A stretch of 64,000 nucleotides of DNA from Brenneria roseae subsp. roseae (GTDB lineage Bacteria > Pseudomonadota > Gammaproteobacteria > Enterobacterales > Enterobacteriaceae), in contig NZ_KZ819022.1 in the NCBI RefSeq assembly GCF_003115845.1, positions 1 to 64,000 of the forward strand, given 5' to 3'. The first letter of the stretch is position 1, and every line of letters starts with the position of its first letter. This document shows, piece by piece, positions 9,077 to 19,151 of this stretch. Below the pieces are notes generated by a model, which was not told the DNA's origin, did not search any database, and worked only from the letters and a program-made list of their open reading frames with translations. The translations under genes were made by a program, and so were the position numbers.

Positions 9077-9715
9077 TTGAGCGATAAGCGAAGTCAGAGA
9101 GTGGTATTTTTTGATCTGGATGGCACGCTGCACCAGGAAGATATGTTTGGCAGCTTCCTGCGCTTTTTGCTCCGTCGATTGCCGTTCAACCTCGTTCTGG
9201 TGCTCCCGCTCTTACCCGTGATTGGTCTGGGATTGCTGCTACAGGGACGCGCTGCACGCTGGCCGATGAGTTGGCTGCTGTGGGCGATTACCTTCGGACG
9301 TAGTGAAGCCCGGTTAAGCGGTCTGGAAAAGCGGTTTGTCGGTGATTTTCGGCGTCAGGTCACGCCTTTTCCACAGGTTCAGCAACGCCTCAAGACCTAT
9401 TTGCAGGATACGCAGGTTCAGGTCTGGTTGGTGACGGGGTCGCCGCAGCGCCTGGTCGAACAGGTTTATTATGATTCGCCTTTTTTGCCGGCAGTGCGCC
9501 TGATGGGAAGTCAGATGACACGCCGCTATGGCGGCTGGATATTGACCTTACGCTGTCTGGGTCGGGAGAAAGTCATTCAGATGGAGCAACAGCTGGGCGC
9601 GCCGCTCAGGCTTTACAGCGGCTACAGCGACAGCAAACAGGATAATCCGCTGCTTTATTTTTGTGAGCACCGCTGGCGTGTGACGCCAAACGGCAGCTTG
9701 CAACAGCTGGAATAA
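9077..9715 (+). CDS. pgpC: Phosphatidylglycerophosphatase C (HAD family)
   Basis: This is a 212-residue HAD-superfamily phosphatase resembling E. coli YfhB/PgpC along its full length. The nucleophile motif FFDLDGTL lies at about residues 11-18 and the C-terminal acidic motif is in YSGYSDSKQDNP. A hydrophobic stretch (about 31-55) forms membrane anchoring helices. The enzyme removes phosphate from phosphatidylglycerophosphate at the inner membrane, yielding phosphatidylglycerol. The start is a TTG at 9077 preceded by GGGAG; the overlapping ATG at 9072 stops after one codon. It is followed 76 bp later by tadA, as in E. coli. Confidence 0.92.
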   Translation: MSDKRSQRVVFFDLDGTLHQEDMFGSFLRFLLRRLPFNLVLVLPLLPVIGLGLLLQGRAARWPMSWLLWAITFGRSEARLSGLEKRFVGDFRRQVTPFPQVQQRLKTYLQDTQVQVWLVTGSPQRLVEQVYYDSPFLPAVRLMGSQMTRRYGGWILTLRCLGREKVIQMEQQLGAPLRLYSGYSDSKQDNPLLYFCEHRWRVTPNGSLQQLE

Positions 9716-9740
9716 TGTCTCTCCGGCTTGTTCTGGCTGA

Positions 9741-10307
<567 letters not shown>

Positions 10308-10320
10308 GAGTATATACGGC

Positions 10321-11766
10321 TTATTCCGGCACCTTATTGGGCGGAACGACCGGATAAGCCTGAGCGGATAGCTGCTGTTGCTTCTCTTTATTCTCTTTTT
10401 CTGTCAGATACCCTTCCAGACTCACCATATAGCGGCGAATGTTCTCCACATAGTTGTACGCTTCGTGTCCCCGGGCGTAGCCATAGGTGGTTTGCGTGTA
10501 ATAACGCTTTTGGCTTAACATCGGCAGCCGCATTTTTACGTCAACCCAACTGTCTGGGTTACCCTTTTGTTTTTCGGTCAGCTTTCTGGCATCCAGCAAA
10601 TGTGCGTATCCCATGTTGTATGACGCCAGCGCAAACCAGATTTTTTCATCTTCTGGAATGGTATCCGGCATTTTCTGCATCATATGGGACATATATTGCG
10701 CCCCGCCACGGATACTTTGTTCAGGGTTGAGGCGATCGGTCACGTCGAGACTTTCGGCCGTATTCCTTGTCAGCATCATAAGGCCGCGAACGCCGGTCGG
10801 TGATGTCGCCAGGGGATTCCAGTGAGACTCCTGATAGGAGATGGCCGCCAGCAATTTCCAGTCGATATCGGTCGCGTATTTTTCAAACAGCGGCCGGAGG
10901 TCGGGCAGTGTTTCATCAATAGCATTTAGAAATGTGGTGGTATCCACGTAATCGAATTCGCCAACGTGCCCGAGATATTTTTCTTCCAGACGTGCGAGCG
11001 TACCGTCTTCAACCATCTGGCTGAAAAAATCCAGCAGTGCCGCGGAAAGGCTGTCGTCATGGGAGCGACGCATATACCAGGTCACCGGTTCTTCATCGCT
11101 CAGATCAAAAGCAACAGCCAACTGCGGGTGAATACGCTGCATCAACCCAATGGTGACGGAATCCGCGAGGGTATAGTCCAATTTGCCATCCGCTACCTGT
11201 TTCAGCAGGTCCTGCGAGGTCAGATCGGAGGCGGATTCCCAATTGAGTTGGGGATATTTCCCGGCTTTCAGATCGCGCAACGTAGCGATATGGGCGGAAC
11301 CCGACGTCACGGCCAGACGCCCCTGGAGTTTGTCCATTTTCTGGGGTCGCGGCGTGGCCAGGCGGTACACCAACTGTTGTGAAACGGAGTAATAACTCGG
11401 TCCGGCGCGGAAGCGTCCCAACCGCTCATGGTTGTATATCAGTCCCGCAGCCAACAGGTCCGCTTCGTCGTCATCGAGATCGTCAAACAGGTCATCAAGA
11501 TTTTTACGTGACGATACCGACAGCTTGACGCCAAGATAATCGGCGAAACGTTTTGCCAGCTCATAATCCAGACCTGCCGGATTTCCGTTGCTGATATAGT
11601 AAGTCAGCGGTGAGTTAACCGTACTGATGCGTAATTCTCCACGAGCGAGAATCTGTTTGATCTGCATATCCTGACTACTGCGCCAGGGAATCGATGGCCA
11701 TAAGGCCAGTGCCAGCAGTAACGCGATAACCCCGATGAAGAAATAGTTTAATTTTAAAGGCTTCAA
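10321..11766 (-). CDS. mltF: Membrane-bound lytic murein transglycosylase F
   Basis: This 481-residue protein has an N-terminal membrane/signal segment (about 8-23). A periplasmic amino-acid-binding-like regulatory domain spans about 40-265, and a C-terminal SLT lysozyme-like domain spans about 295-450. The catalytic glutamate is Glu313 in [11 protein letters not shown], followed by the family motif [10 protein letters not shown] and by [11 protein letters not shown]. It cleaves the MurNAc-GlcNAc bond of peptidoglycan with formation of 1,6-anhydro ends, on the inner face of the outer membrane. It is somewhat shorter than the E. coli protein (about 518 residues). It is transcribed divergently from purL. 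Confidence 0.94.
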   Translation of the reverse strand: MKPLKLNYFFIGVIALLLALALWPSIPWRSSQDMQIKQILARGELRISTVNSPLTYYISNGNPAGLDYELAKRFADYLGVKLSVSSRKNLDDLFDDLDDDEADLLAAGLIYNHERLGRFRAGPSYYSVSQQLVYRLATPRPQKMDKLQGRLAVTSGSAHIATLRDLKAGKYPQLNWESASDLTSQDLLKQVADGKLDYTLADSVTIGLMQRIHPQLAVAFDLSDEEPVTWYMRRSHDDSLSAALLDFFSQMVEDGTLARLEEKYLGHVGEFDYVDTTTFLNAIDETLPDLRPLFEKYATDIDWKLLAAISYQESHWNPLATSPTGVRGLMMLTRNTAESLDVTDRLNPEQSIRGGAQYMSHMMQKMPDTIPEDEKIWFALASYNMGYAHLLDARKLTEKQKGNPDSWVDVKMRLPMLSQKRYYTQTTYGYARGHEAYNYVENIRRYMVSLEGYLTEKENKEKQQQLSAQAYPVVPPNKVPE

Positions 11767-11845
11767 ATAGTGGTCTCTCGGCGGCTGAAAAGCCGGTCTG
11801 TCTGTAACGGCAGTTTTTTATTCGCCCCATCCCTGGGGCCCCCTT

Positions 11846-11952
11846 GCGGGCCGTTGCTTGGCAATGTTTAAAATCGTGCCCGGCGTTTTTCTATGGCGGG
11901 TTATCCCCACCCCGTGCGGGCCGTCGCAAGCGGCGATTTTTTATACATAAAA
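11846..11952 (+). repeat. Dispersed intergenic repeat, copy A (two units)
   Basis: Unit A1 (11846-11900) reads GCGGGCCGTTGC, then TTGGCAAT, then GTTTAAAATCGTGCCCGGCG, then a T-run and ATGGCGGG. Unit A2 (11916-11952) repeats GCGGGCCGTCGCAAGCGGCG and a T-run. The same order of modules recurs at 16774-16827 (same strand) and, on the opposite strand, at 34644-34737 and 43981-44035. The centre of each unit is a small inverted repeat (here GTTGC/GCAAT and GTCGC/GCGGC). Confidence 0.7.
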
Positions 11953-12054
11953 ACCTGGAGTCGGGGCATTTTGCGCAACAAACCGCCAGTGTGCAACTTT
12001 TATTGATTTGGTTAATGATTAACCGTCGTCGTCATGAGATGTTCAATAATAGAT

Positions 12055-12093
12055 ACGCAAACGGTTTCGTCCAGGGGAAGGATTCTCTATAAT
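12055..12093 (+). promoter_or_regulatory. purL promoter with PurR operator
   Basis: ACGCAAACGGTTTCGT (12055-12070) is a close match to the 16-bp PurR operator. A perfect -10 TATAAT lies at 12088-12093. A 17-bp spacer puts the weak -35 (TTTCGT, 12065-12070) inside the operator, so bound PurR would block RNA polymerase. This matches purine repression of purL in E. coli. Confidence 0.85.
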
Positions 12094-12168
12094 GGCGCGC
12101 GTTTCCCCCCTGTAGCGCCCAACGACTGCACTACAGTCAGTGCATCGAAGACGAGAGAACTTTAGATT

Positions 12169-15100
12169 ATGGAAATACTGCGTGGTTCACCTGCTTTGTC
12201 GGCTTTTCGTATTAATAAATTGCTGGTCCGTTGCAAAGAGCACTTTTTGCCGGTTAGCGATATCTATGCCGAATACGTACATTTCGCCGATGTCAGCGCG
12301 CCGTTGAACAACGATGAACAGGCCAAGCTCACGCGTTTGCTGAAGTATGGCCCCTCTCTCGCTGAACACGAGCCGCAAGGCCGTCTGCTGTTGGTGACAC
12401 CGCGTCCCGGCACCATTTCTCCCTGGTCCTCCAAAGCGACCGATATTGCTCATAACTGTGGATTGAACAAAGTGCTGCGTCTTGAACGTGGTCTGGCGTT
12501 CTATATTCATGCGCCAACCTTGAATGGCGAACAGTGGCGGCAGTTGGGGGATTTGCTGCATGACCGTATGATGGAAAGCGTGTTTGACGACCTGCATCAG
12601 GCGGAGAAGCTTTTTTCCCATCACCAGCCTGCGCCATTAAAACGAATTGAAATCTTGTTACGGGGACGTCAGGCGCTGGAAGAGGCGAATGTTCGTCTGG
12701 GGTTGGCATTGGCGGAAGACGAAATTGATTATCTGCTGGCGGCCTTCAATAAGCTGGGGCGTAACCCGACGGATATTGAGCTGTATATGTTCGCACAGGC
12801 GAACTCCGAGCACTGTCGCCACAAAATTTTTAATGCTGACTGGGTGATTGATGGCGTTGAACAGCCGAAGTCGTTGTTCAAAATGATCAAAAATACCTTT
12901 GAGCATACGCCGGACCATGTGTTATCGGCTTATAAAGATAATGCCGCGGTTATGGAAGGTTCTGCCGTAGGCCGCTTCTATACCGATACGCACGGCAAAT
13001 ATGATTACCATCAGGAAGATGCGCATATCCTGATGAAGGTCGAAACGCATAACCATCCGACGGCCATCTCTCCGTGGCCGGGCGCAGCAACCGGCTCCGG
13101 CGGCGAGATCCGTGATGAAGGCGCCACCGGTCGCGGCTCCAAGCCCAAGGCCGGGCTGGTGGGGTTCTCCGTCTCCAACCTGCGGATACCCGGTTTTATC
13201 CAGCCGTGGGAAGAGGAAGAATTCGGTAAACCGGACCGCATCGTCAGCGCACTGGATATCATGATCGAAGGCCCGCTGGGCGGTGCGGCATTTAATAATG
13301 AGTTTGGGCGTCCTGCGCTGACCGGATATTTCCGTACTTATGAAGAAAGGGTGGACAGCCATAACGGTACTGAGCTGCGCGGCTACCATAAGCCGATCAT
13401 GCTGGCGGGGGGGATCGGTAATATCCGTGCCGATCACGTCAAAAAAGGTGAAATCAGCGTCGGCGCCAAACTGATCGTGCTGGGCGGACCGTCCATGAAT
13501 ATCGGTCTGGGCGGCGGCGCGGCGTCATCAATGGCGTCCGGTCAATCTGATGCCGATCTGGATTTTGCCTCTGTTCAGCGTGATAACCCGGAAATGGAAC
13601 GCCGCTGTCAGGAAGTGATCGATCGCTGCTGGCAGTTGGGCGAAGATAACCCGATATTGTTTATTCACGATGTGGGCGCGGGCGGCTTATCCAACGCGAT
13701 GCCGGAACTGGTCAGTGATGGCGGCCGCGGCGGGCGTTTTGAACTGCGTGACATTCTGAATGACGAACCGGGTATGAGCCCGCTGGAAGTCTGGTGTAAT
13801 GAATCACAAGAGCGTTATGTGCTGGCCGTTGCGCCAGAGCAGCTGGCCCGTTTCGATGAAATCTGTCGCCGTGAGCGCGCACCGTATGCGGTGATCGGTG
13901 AAGCGACAGAGGAATTGCATCTGACGCTGAATGATCGTCATTTCAACAATCAGCCGATTGATCTGCCGCTGGATGTGTTGCTGGGCAAGACGCCGAAAAT
14001 GTTGCGCGATGTTGAGCGTAAGCAGGTAGAAGGCATGCCATTGAAACGTGACAGTATCTATCTGGCCGAAGCGGTGGAACGCGTGCTGCATTTGCCGGTG
14101 GTGGCGGAAAAAACCTTCCTGATCACCATCGGCGACCGCACCGTTACCGGTATGGTCGCGCGTGACCAAATGGTCGGGCCGTGGCAGGTGCCGGTGGCGG
14201 ACTGCGCGGTGACGACCGCAAGTCTGGACAGCTATTACGGCGAAGCGATGTCGATTGGCGAGCGCGCGCCCGTTGCACTGCGCAACTTCGCCGCTTCCGC
14301 TCGTCTGGCGGTGGGCGAAGCCTTGACCAACATTGCTGCGACTCATATTGGTCCGTTGAACCGCGTGAAATTGTCCGCGAACTGGATGGCGGCGGCAGGG
14401 CACCCGGGTGAAGATGCCGGTCTTTATGATGCGGTAAAAGCCATTGGCGAAGAGCTGTGCCCAACGCTGGGACTGACCATTCCTGTCGGCAAGGATTCCA
14501 TGTCGATGAAAACTCGCTGGCAGGAAGGCGAAGAAGAACGCACCATGACATCTCCGATGTCTCTGGTGATCTCCGCGTTTGCCCGCGTGGAAGATGTTCG
14601 TAATACGGTGACTCCGCAACTGCGTACCGGACAGGATAATGCGCTGCTGCTGATCGATTTGGGCGCAGGCCGCAAGGCGCTGGGGGCTACGGCACTGGCC
14701 CAGGTTTATCGCCAACTGGGGCGCGAGACCGCGGATGTCCGTAACGCCACTCAACTGGCCGGGTTCTTTAATGCTATTCAGCAGTTGGTAGCGGATAAAG
14801 CCTTGCTGGCGTACCACGACCGTTCCGACGGTGGCTTGCTGGTGACGCTGGCAGAGATGGCGTTCGCCGGACATTGTGGTGTGAATGTCGATGTCGCCAC
14901 GCAGGGTGAAGATGTACTGGCCACATTGTTTAATGAAGAACTGGGCGCCGTGATTCAGATTCCTGCGTCACGTCGTGCTGAGGTGGAAAGCGTATTGGCC
15001 CTGCATGGTCTGGCGGAGTGTGTTCACTATCTGGGGCAGGCAGAAGAAGGCTCTCGCTTCATGATTAAGCGCGGCGAAGAGGTGGTGTACCACGAGAATC

Positions 15101-16056
15101 GCACCACGATGCGCAACTGGTGGGCTGAAACGACCTGGCAGATGCAGCGCCTGCGTGATAATCCACAGTGTGCCGATCAGGAACATATTGCCAAGCAGGA
15201 TGATAGCGATCCGGGTCTGAATGTGGTGCTGACCTTTGCGCCACAGGAAGATATTGCGGCGCCGTATATTGCGAAGCAGGTTCGTCCCAAAGTCGCCGTA
15301 TTGCGTGAACAGGGCGTCAACTCTCATGTGGAAATGGCGGCGGCTTTTCAGCGTGCGGGCTTTGATGCCATTGATGTTCATATGAGCGATTTGTTGGCAG
15401 GGCGTCGTGATTTGCAGGACTTTCAGGCGCTGGTTGCCTGCGGTGGCTTCTCGTATGGCGACGTGCTCGGCGCGGGTGAAGGCTGGGCGAAATCCATTTT
15501 GTTCAACTCACGCGTGCGTGATGAGTTTGCCGCGTTCTTCCAACGTCCACAAACGTTGGCGCTGGGCGTGTGTAATGGCTGCCAGATGATGTCAAACCTG
15601 CGTGAACTGATCCCGGGCGCCGATCTGTGGCCGCGGTTTGTTCGCAACAAATCAGACCGTTTTGAAGCCCGCTTCAGTCTGGTTAAAGTCGAGAAGAGCC
15701 CGTCGTTGTTCATGAACGATATGGCTGGTTCCCGGATGCCGATTGCGGTTTCCCATGGTGAAGGCCGTGTTGAGGTCCGCGATGATGCTCACCTGAGTGC
15801 GCTGGAACAACACAATCTGGTCGTGCTGCGTTATGTGAATAACTACGGGCAGGAAACCGAAAATTATCCGGCTAACCCGAATGGTTCACCAAACGGCGTT
15901 ACCGCGATAACCAGCGCCAGCGGCCGCGCAACGGTGATGATGCCGCATCCTGAACGTGTATTCCGCACCGTCAGCAATTCCTGGCATCCGGAAGAGTGGG
16001 GCGAGGATAGCCCGTGGATGCGTATGTTCCGTAATGCGCGCAGACAGCTGGGTTGA
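12169..16056 (+). CDS. purL: Phosphoribosylformylglycinamidine synthase
   Basis: This is a 1295-residue single-chain enzyme, the same length as in E. coli. It catalyses the ATP- and glutamine-dependent conversion of FGAR to FGAM in purine synthesis. The order is an N-terminal PurS-like domain, a linker, two AIRS-type ATP-binding repeats (for example [14 protein letters not shown] and [28 protein letters not shown]), then the C-terminal class-I glutaminase. The glutaminase nucleophile is in [13 protein letters not shown] and the His/Glu pair is in PHPERVF near the end. It is transcribed alone, with a PurR-controlled promoter and its own terminator. Confidence 0.97.
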   Translation: MEILRGSPALSAFRINKLLVRCKEHFLPVSDIYAEYVHFADVSAPLNNDEQAKLTRLLKYGPSLAEHEPQGRLLLVTPRPGTISPWSSKATDIAHNCGLNKVLRLERGLAFYIHAPTLNGEQWRQLGDLLHDRMMESVFDDLHQAEKLFSHHQPAPLKRIEILLRGRQALEEANVRLGLALAEDEIDYLLAAFNKLGRNPTDIELYMFAQANSEHCRHKIFNADWVIDGVEQPKSLFKMIKNTFEHTPDHVLSAYKDNAAVMEGSAVGRFYTDTHGKYDYHQEDAHILMKVETHNHPTAISPWPGAATGSGGEIRDEGATGRGSKPKAGLVGFSVSNLRIPGFIQPWEEEEFGKPDRIVSALDIMIEGPLGGAAFNNEFGRPALTGYFRTYEERVDSHNGTELRGYHKPIMLAGGIGNIRADHVKKGEISVGAKLIVLGGPSMNIGLGGGAASSMASGQSDADLDFASVQRDNPEMERRCQEVIDRCWQLGEDNPILFIHDVGAGGLSNAMPELVSDGGRGGRFELRDILNDEPGMSPLEVWCNESQERYVLAVAPEQLARFDEICRRERAPYAVIGEATEELHLTLNDRHFNNQPIDLPLDVLLGKTPKMLRDVERKQVEGMPLKRDSIYLAEAVERVLHLPVVAEKTFLITIGDRTVTGMVARDQMVGPWQVPVADCAVTTASLDSYYGEAMSIGERAPVALRNFAASARLAVGEALTNIAATHIGPLNRVKLSANWMAAAGHPGEDAGLYDAVKAIGEELCPTLGLTIPVGKDSMSMKTRWQEGEEERTMTSPMSLVISAFARVEDVRNTVTPQLRTGQDNALLLIDLGAGRKALGATALAQVYRQLGRETADVRNATQLAGFFNAIQQLVADKALLAYHDRSDGGLLVTLAEMAFAGHCGVNVDVATQGEDVLATLFNEELGAVIQIPASRRAEVESVLALHGLAECVHYLGQAEEGSRFMIKRGEEVVYHENRTTMRNWWAETTWQMQRLRDNPQCADQEHIAKQDDSDPGLNVVLTFAPQEDIAAPYIAKQVRPKVAVLREQGVNSHVEMAAAFQRAGFDAIDVHMSDLLAGRRDLQDFQALVACGGFSYGDVLGAGEGWAKSILFNSRVRDEFAAFFQRPQTLALGVCNGCQMMSNLRELIPGADLWPRFVRNKSDRFEARFSLVKVEKSPSLFMNDMAGSRMPIAVSHGEGRVEVRDDAHLSALEQHNLVVLRYVNNYGQETENYPANPNGSPNGVTAITSASGRATVMMPHPERVFRTVSNSWHPEEWGEDSPWMRMFRNARRQLG

Positions 16057-16071
16057 TAATCTGTTGATCAT

Positions 16072-16094
16072 AAAAGGGGCTTCGGCCCTTTTTT
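16072..16094 (+). terminator. purL terminator
   Basis: AAAAGGGGC, a TTCG tetraloop and GCCCTTTTTT form a classic intrinsic terminator 16 bp after the purL stop. Confidence 0.9.
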
Positions 16095-16158
16095 GCTATG
16101 CGTCATTAATGGAAGTGATGGTGATTAGTGCGCTATAAAAGTCATCCGCCGGGGAGGT

Positions 16159-16271
16159 TGTCGGGTTTTTGCGACAAACGCAATTCTGGCTGTCGCCAAT
16201 GGGAGACATTTAACACTATGATTTATATGACTCGGGATTAATTGCAGGAAAGCTGTCTGTTTTTGGCGACA
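16159..16271 (+). promoter_or_regulatory. Three GlrR enhancer sites upstream of glmY
   Basis: Three copies of TGTC-N10-GACA, the GlrR recognition sequence, occur at 16159-16176, 16191-16208 and 16254-16271, each with exactly ten bases between the half-sites. They lie about 110-220 bp upstream of the sigma54 -24/-12 element, the normal enhancer position for a sigma54 activator. The activator gene glrR itself is 2.9 kb downstream. Confidence 0.88.
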
Positions 16272-16345
16272 TAAATCGTTATTTTATGGAGGATATTATT
16301 ACCCGCGTCAATTTGTAATAAAAACATGAAGAATAAATGATTAAA

Positions 16346-16395
16346 AATCAATTAATTATGCTTAATATTGAAAACTGGCATGATATCTGCATAAT
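16346..16395 (+). promoter_or_regulatory. glmY promoter: IHF site plus overlapping sigma54 and sigma70 elements
   Basis: AATCAATTAATTA (16346-16358) fits the IHF consensus WATCAANNNNTTR at every position. Just downstream, CTGGCATGATATCTGCAT has GG (16377-16378) and GC (16389-16390) separated by ten bases, the invariant core of a -24/-12 sigma54 promoter. A sigma70-type promoter overlaps it: TTGAAA at 16368-16373 and CATAAT at 16390-16395, spacing 16. Overlapping sigma54/sigma70 promoters with IHF bending are the known arrangement for glmY in enterobacteria. Confidence 0.82.
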
Positions 16396-16400
16396 ATAAC

Positions 16401-16615
16401 GTGTTGCTCATTCAACTGGTTATGATTGCGCTGCTGATTGGCAGATATCTTCGCTCATAACACCCGGAATGACGCCAAAAGAAAGGGTGCCTATCGTCCA
16501 CCAGACCGATAACCGTACGCGAGAGCGGACTTTATCAAACATCGGGCGACACGTTGAGTGAGGCACCGCCTATTCAGTTACGCGGCCAGCGGGAGCGATT
16601 CTTCTGGCCGCGTAA
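16401..16615 (+). ncRNA. glmY: GlmY small RNA (ends approximate)
   Basis: In E. coli, GlmY lies between purL and glrK; it acts by capturing the adaptor RapZ so that its homologue GlmZ stays intact and activates glmS translation. Here a sigma54 promoter would start an RNA at about 16401-16403, in the same place. The first bases contain GCTCATTCA close to the start, as I remember for E. coli GlmY. Internal hairpins are visible: CTGC/GCAG near 16433-16446 and CACCC/GGGTG near 16461-16489. The 3' end may be the perfect 12-bp hairpin TTACGCGGCCAG/CTGGCCGCGTAA (16578-16615), though it has no T-run, and the mature RNA is probably shorter. Identification rests on position and promoter more than on sequence alignment. 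Confidence 0.75.
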
Positions 16616-16773
16616 TGCTAATGTCAGATCGCTTCGCTCTCCTTCTCCGTTAATGAACACACTGATTATTCCTAGTGATACTTTGCTGCGTCTTTTTATC
16701 CAGAACTGGAACGCGTTACGCATCTCATAGAGGGGAACTTTATGATAGCGGATTATTTTTCCCGCCACCTGTT

Positions 16774-16827
16774 GGGCCGCTGCTGCGCAACGTTTAAAAA
16801 CGTTCCTGACGTTTTTATCAGATTCGG
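16774..16827 (+). repeat. Dispersed intergenic repeat, copy C
   Basis: GGGCCGCTGC, TGCGCAAC, GTTTAAAAACGTTCCTGACG and a T-run match copy A1 (11848 onward) module by module. It lies between glmY and glrK, 33 bp before the glrK start codon. Confidence 0.65.
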
Positions 16828-16859
16828 TTAGCATCAAGAGCTGGTTGATAGGTAACGAG

Positions 16860-18296
16860 ATGATTTCTTTGAAACGATGGCGTTTGTTTCCGCGTTCTCT
16901 GCGGCAGCTGGTAATCATGGCTTTCTTGCTGGTGCTGTTACCGTTATTGGTATTGGCTTATCAGGCTTATCAAAGCCTGGATACGCTGAGCGAACAGGCG
17001 GCGGACATTAATCGAACCACATTAACGGACGCGCGGCGCAGCGAGGCGATGACCAGCGTGGCGTTGGCGATGGAACGTAGCTACCGTCAGTACTGTGTTC
17101 TGGACGATCAAACGCTGGCAACGCTGTATCAAAATCAACGTAAACAATACGCTCAAATGCTCGATGCCCATGCGCCAGTCCTGCCGGATCAACGTTATTA
17201 TCAAACGCTGCGTCAGTATTTAACCCAGCTTGAGGATCTGCGCTGTAATAATAGCGGTCCCGATCGGGATGCCTCCGGGCTGTTAGAGCATTTCTCCCAG
17301 GCGAACGGACAGATGGTGCAGATGACCCGCGACGTGGTGTTTTCCCGCGGACAACAACTGCAACAGGCGATTGCTGAGCGTGGCCAGTTCTTTGGCTGGC
17401 AGGCGCTGCTGCTTTTTCTGGTGAGCGTGCTGCTGGTTGTACTGTTTACCCGGATGATTATCGGCCCGGTCAATGGCGTCGAGCGTATGATCAATCGGCT
17501 GGGCGAAGGGCGCTCACTGGGAAATACCAGTACCTTTAAAGGACCCCGTGAAATTCGCTCGCTGGCACAGCGCATCATTTGGTTGAGTGAACGTCTTTCC
17601 TGGTTGGAATCCCAGCGACATGAATTTTTACGACATATCTCCCATGAGCTGAAAACGCCGCTGGCGAGTTTGCGTGAGGGGACCGAGTTGTTGGCCGATG
17701 AGGTTGTGGGACCGCTGACCGCGGATCAAAAAGAAGTGGTTGCCATTCTGGACAGCAGCAGCCGACATCTGCTCCAATTGATCGATCAACTGCTGGACTA
17801 TAACCGCAAGCTTGCCGATGCGCCGACTGAGCTGGAACGGGTAGAGATTGAGGAAGTCGTCGATATTGTCGTGTCGTCCCATAGCTTGCCAGCACGGGCA
17901 AAAATGCTGCATACCGATGTCGAACTGGATATTGAGTACTGCTGGGCTGAAACAACGCTTTTGATGCGCGTGATTGATAATCTCTATTCCAATGCGGTGC
18001 ACTATGGCAGGGAATCCGGTAACATTTGGATCTATAGTCGTCAGATTGGCAATCGGGTACAGATTGATGTTGCGAATAGCGGTACGCCCATTCCTGATGC
18101 TGAGCGCGGCATGATTTTTGAACCTTTTTATCAGGGAAGCCATCAGCGTAAAGGCGCGGTCAAAGGCAGCGGTCTGGGCCTGAGCATCGCCCGGGATTGT
18201 ATTCGCCGCATGCGGGGCGAATTAAGCCTGATATCGGTTGACTATGCTGACGTGTGTTTTCGTATTGAACTGCCCTTAACCTCTGAGAATGAATAA
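16860..18296 (+). CDS. glrK: Sensor histidine kinase GlrK (QseE)
   Basis: This is a 478-residue inner-membrane kinase of the GlrK/QseG/GlrR system, which activates glmY with sigma54. Membrane helices are at about 17-34 and 180-198, flanking a periplasmic sensor region. These are followed by a HAMP segment, a HisKA domain with the phosphorylated His262 in RHISHELKTPLAS, and an ATPase domain with N, G1 (GTPIPDAERG) and G2 (GSGLGLSIA) boxes. I start at ATG 16860 (MISLKRWRLFPRSL) because it aligns with the E. coli start; a TTG at 16845 would add five residues. qseG follows after 3 bp. Confidence 0.94.
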   Translation: MISLKRWRLFPRSLRQLVIMAFLLVLLPLLVLAYQAYQSLDTLSEQAADINRTTLTDARRSEAMTSVALAMERSYRQYCVLDDQTLATLYQNQRKQYAQMLDAHAPVLPDQRYYQTLRQYLTQLEDLRCNNSGPDRDASGLLEHFSQANGQMVQMTRDVVFSRGQQLQQAIAERGQFFGWQALLLFLVSVLLVVLFTRMIIGPVNGVERMINRLGEGRSLGNTSTFKGPREIRSLAQRIIWLSERLSWLESQRHEFLRHISHELKTPLASLREGTELLADEVVGPLTADQKEVVAILDSSSRHLLQLIDQLLDYNRKLADAPTELERVEIEEVVDIVVSSHSLPARAKMLHTDVELDIEYCWAETTLLMRVIDNLYSNAVHYGRESGNIWIYSRQIGNRVQIDVANSGTPIPDAERGMIFEPFYQGSHQRKGAVKGSGLGLSIARDCIRRMRGELSLISVDYADVCFRIELPLTSENE

Positions 18297-18299
18297 ATA

Positions 18300-19151
18300 A
18301 TGAATGTATGGTTTACCCGTCCTTGTTCGCAGCGCATTCCGTCTGATGTGTCTTTGAGCCGAGCGCTAAAGGCCGTGGTGATGTTGTCTCCCTTATTACT
18401 GACGGCGTGCAATAGCTATGTGAACAGCAGCATATCGTCACCGGGCACGGAGAACCCAACGCCGAAAGGGCAGGTGACAGATTATCGCATCGCACAGTGT
18501 GAACACCTGTGGCAAGTGGACGATCGTGAAGCGATGAATAATGCGCTCTACTGGCTGCGCGCGATGGATTGTGCCGGGCGTTTGACCCAATTTCAGGCGC
18601 GTGAAGAAGCGCGAAATCTGGAAAGTGGGAGCTGGGAGAATGCCTTCAAGCGGGGAATTTTACTGGACAATGCAGGGATTACCCAGACAGAACGGCATCA
18701 GGTGCTGCAACAACTCAATTTATATCGACTGGCTTTTCCTGCCGCATTGAGGCCGTTGGTACAAACCTGGCGCGATCGACAAATTCTGTTTTTGGCATTA
18801 TCCGATGAGCGGTTGCGTTACAAACGGTTGCAGGAATCCAGCGACAAGCAATTGGATGCCTTGCGTATCCAGCAAAATCACCTGCAATATCAACTTGAAA
18901 CCACGACCCAGAAATTGGAAAGCCTGACAGATATTGAGCGTCAGCTTTCGTCTCGTAAACAACTGTCGGGTGAGTTGCCTGAAAATGATATCGATCATCG
19001 TGGTAACACCGGCGCCGGTCGTGAGAGTGCTCGCGGGAACGCCGTGCAAAAATCGACGGCCGAGCCGGTAAAGGCAGACGACACTTACGTACCGCCTGTG
19101 GAATCAGAGACCGGCAAAACCAAGACGAAGAAGGAGCCGAATAACCCATGA
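18300..19151 (+). CDS. qseG: Outer-membrane lipoprotein QseG
   Basis: This is a 283-residue lipoprotein that bridges the GlrK/QseE kinase. A hydrophobic segment ends in the lipobox LLTAC, with Cys37 as the lipid-modified residue; the leader is unusually long because of a basic N-terminal extension. The middle contains YWLRAMDCAGRL and SWENAFKRGILL, conserved in E. coli QseG. A coiled coil spans about 165-220 and a low-complexity charged tail follows, longer than in E. coli. The 3' end overlaps glrR by 4 bp (ATGA), so the two are probably translationally coupled. Confidence 0.9.
   Translation: MNVWFTRPCSQRIPSDVSLSRALKAVVMLSPLLLTACNSYVNSSISSPGTENPTPKGQVTDYRIAQCEHLWQVDDREAMNNALYWLRAMDCAGRLTQFQAREEARNLESGSWENAFKRGILLDNAGITQTERHQVLQQLNLYRLAFPAALRPLVQTWRDRQILFLALSDERLRYKRLQESSDKQLDALRIQQNHLQYQLETTTQKLESLTDIERQLSSRKQLSGELPENDIDHRGNTGAGRESARGNAVQKSTAEPVKADDTYVPPVESETGKTKTKKEPNNP

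Larger units (their letters stand above)
11767..12168. other. mltF-purL divergent intergenic region
   Basis: This 402-bp stretch lacks a believable gene. From left to right it holds the mltF 5' side, two units of a dispersed repeat (11846-11952, listed separately), an AT-richer segment, and the purL promoter with its PurR operator (12055-12093). The untranslated leader of purL would be about 70 bases. I see no other structure. Confidence 0.6.

Noticed and set aside
11844-12092. 82-codon plus-strand frame upstream of purL
   Set aside because: It runs through the dispersed repeat, the PurR operator and the purL -10, so it is regulatory DNA.
13804-14874. 356-codon minus-strand frame inside purL
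   Set aside because: A shadow of the highly biased purL coding sequence with no domain or start signal.
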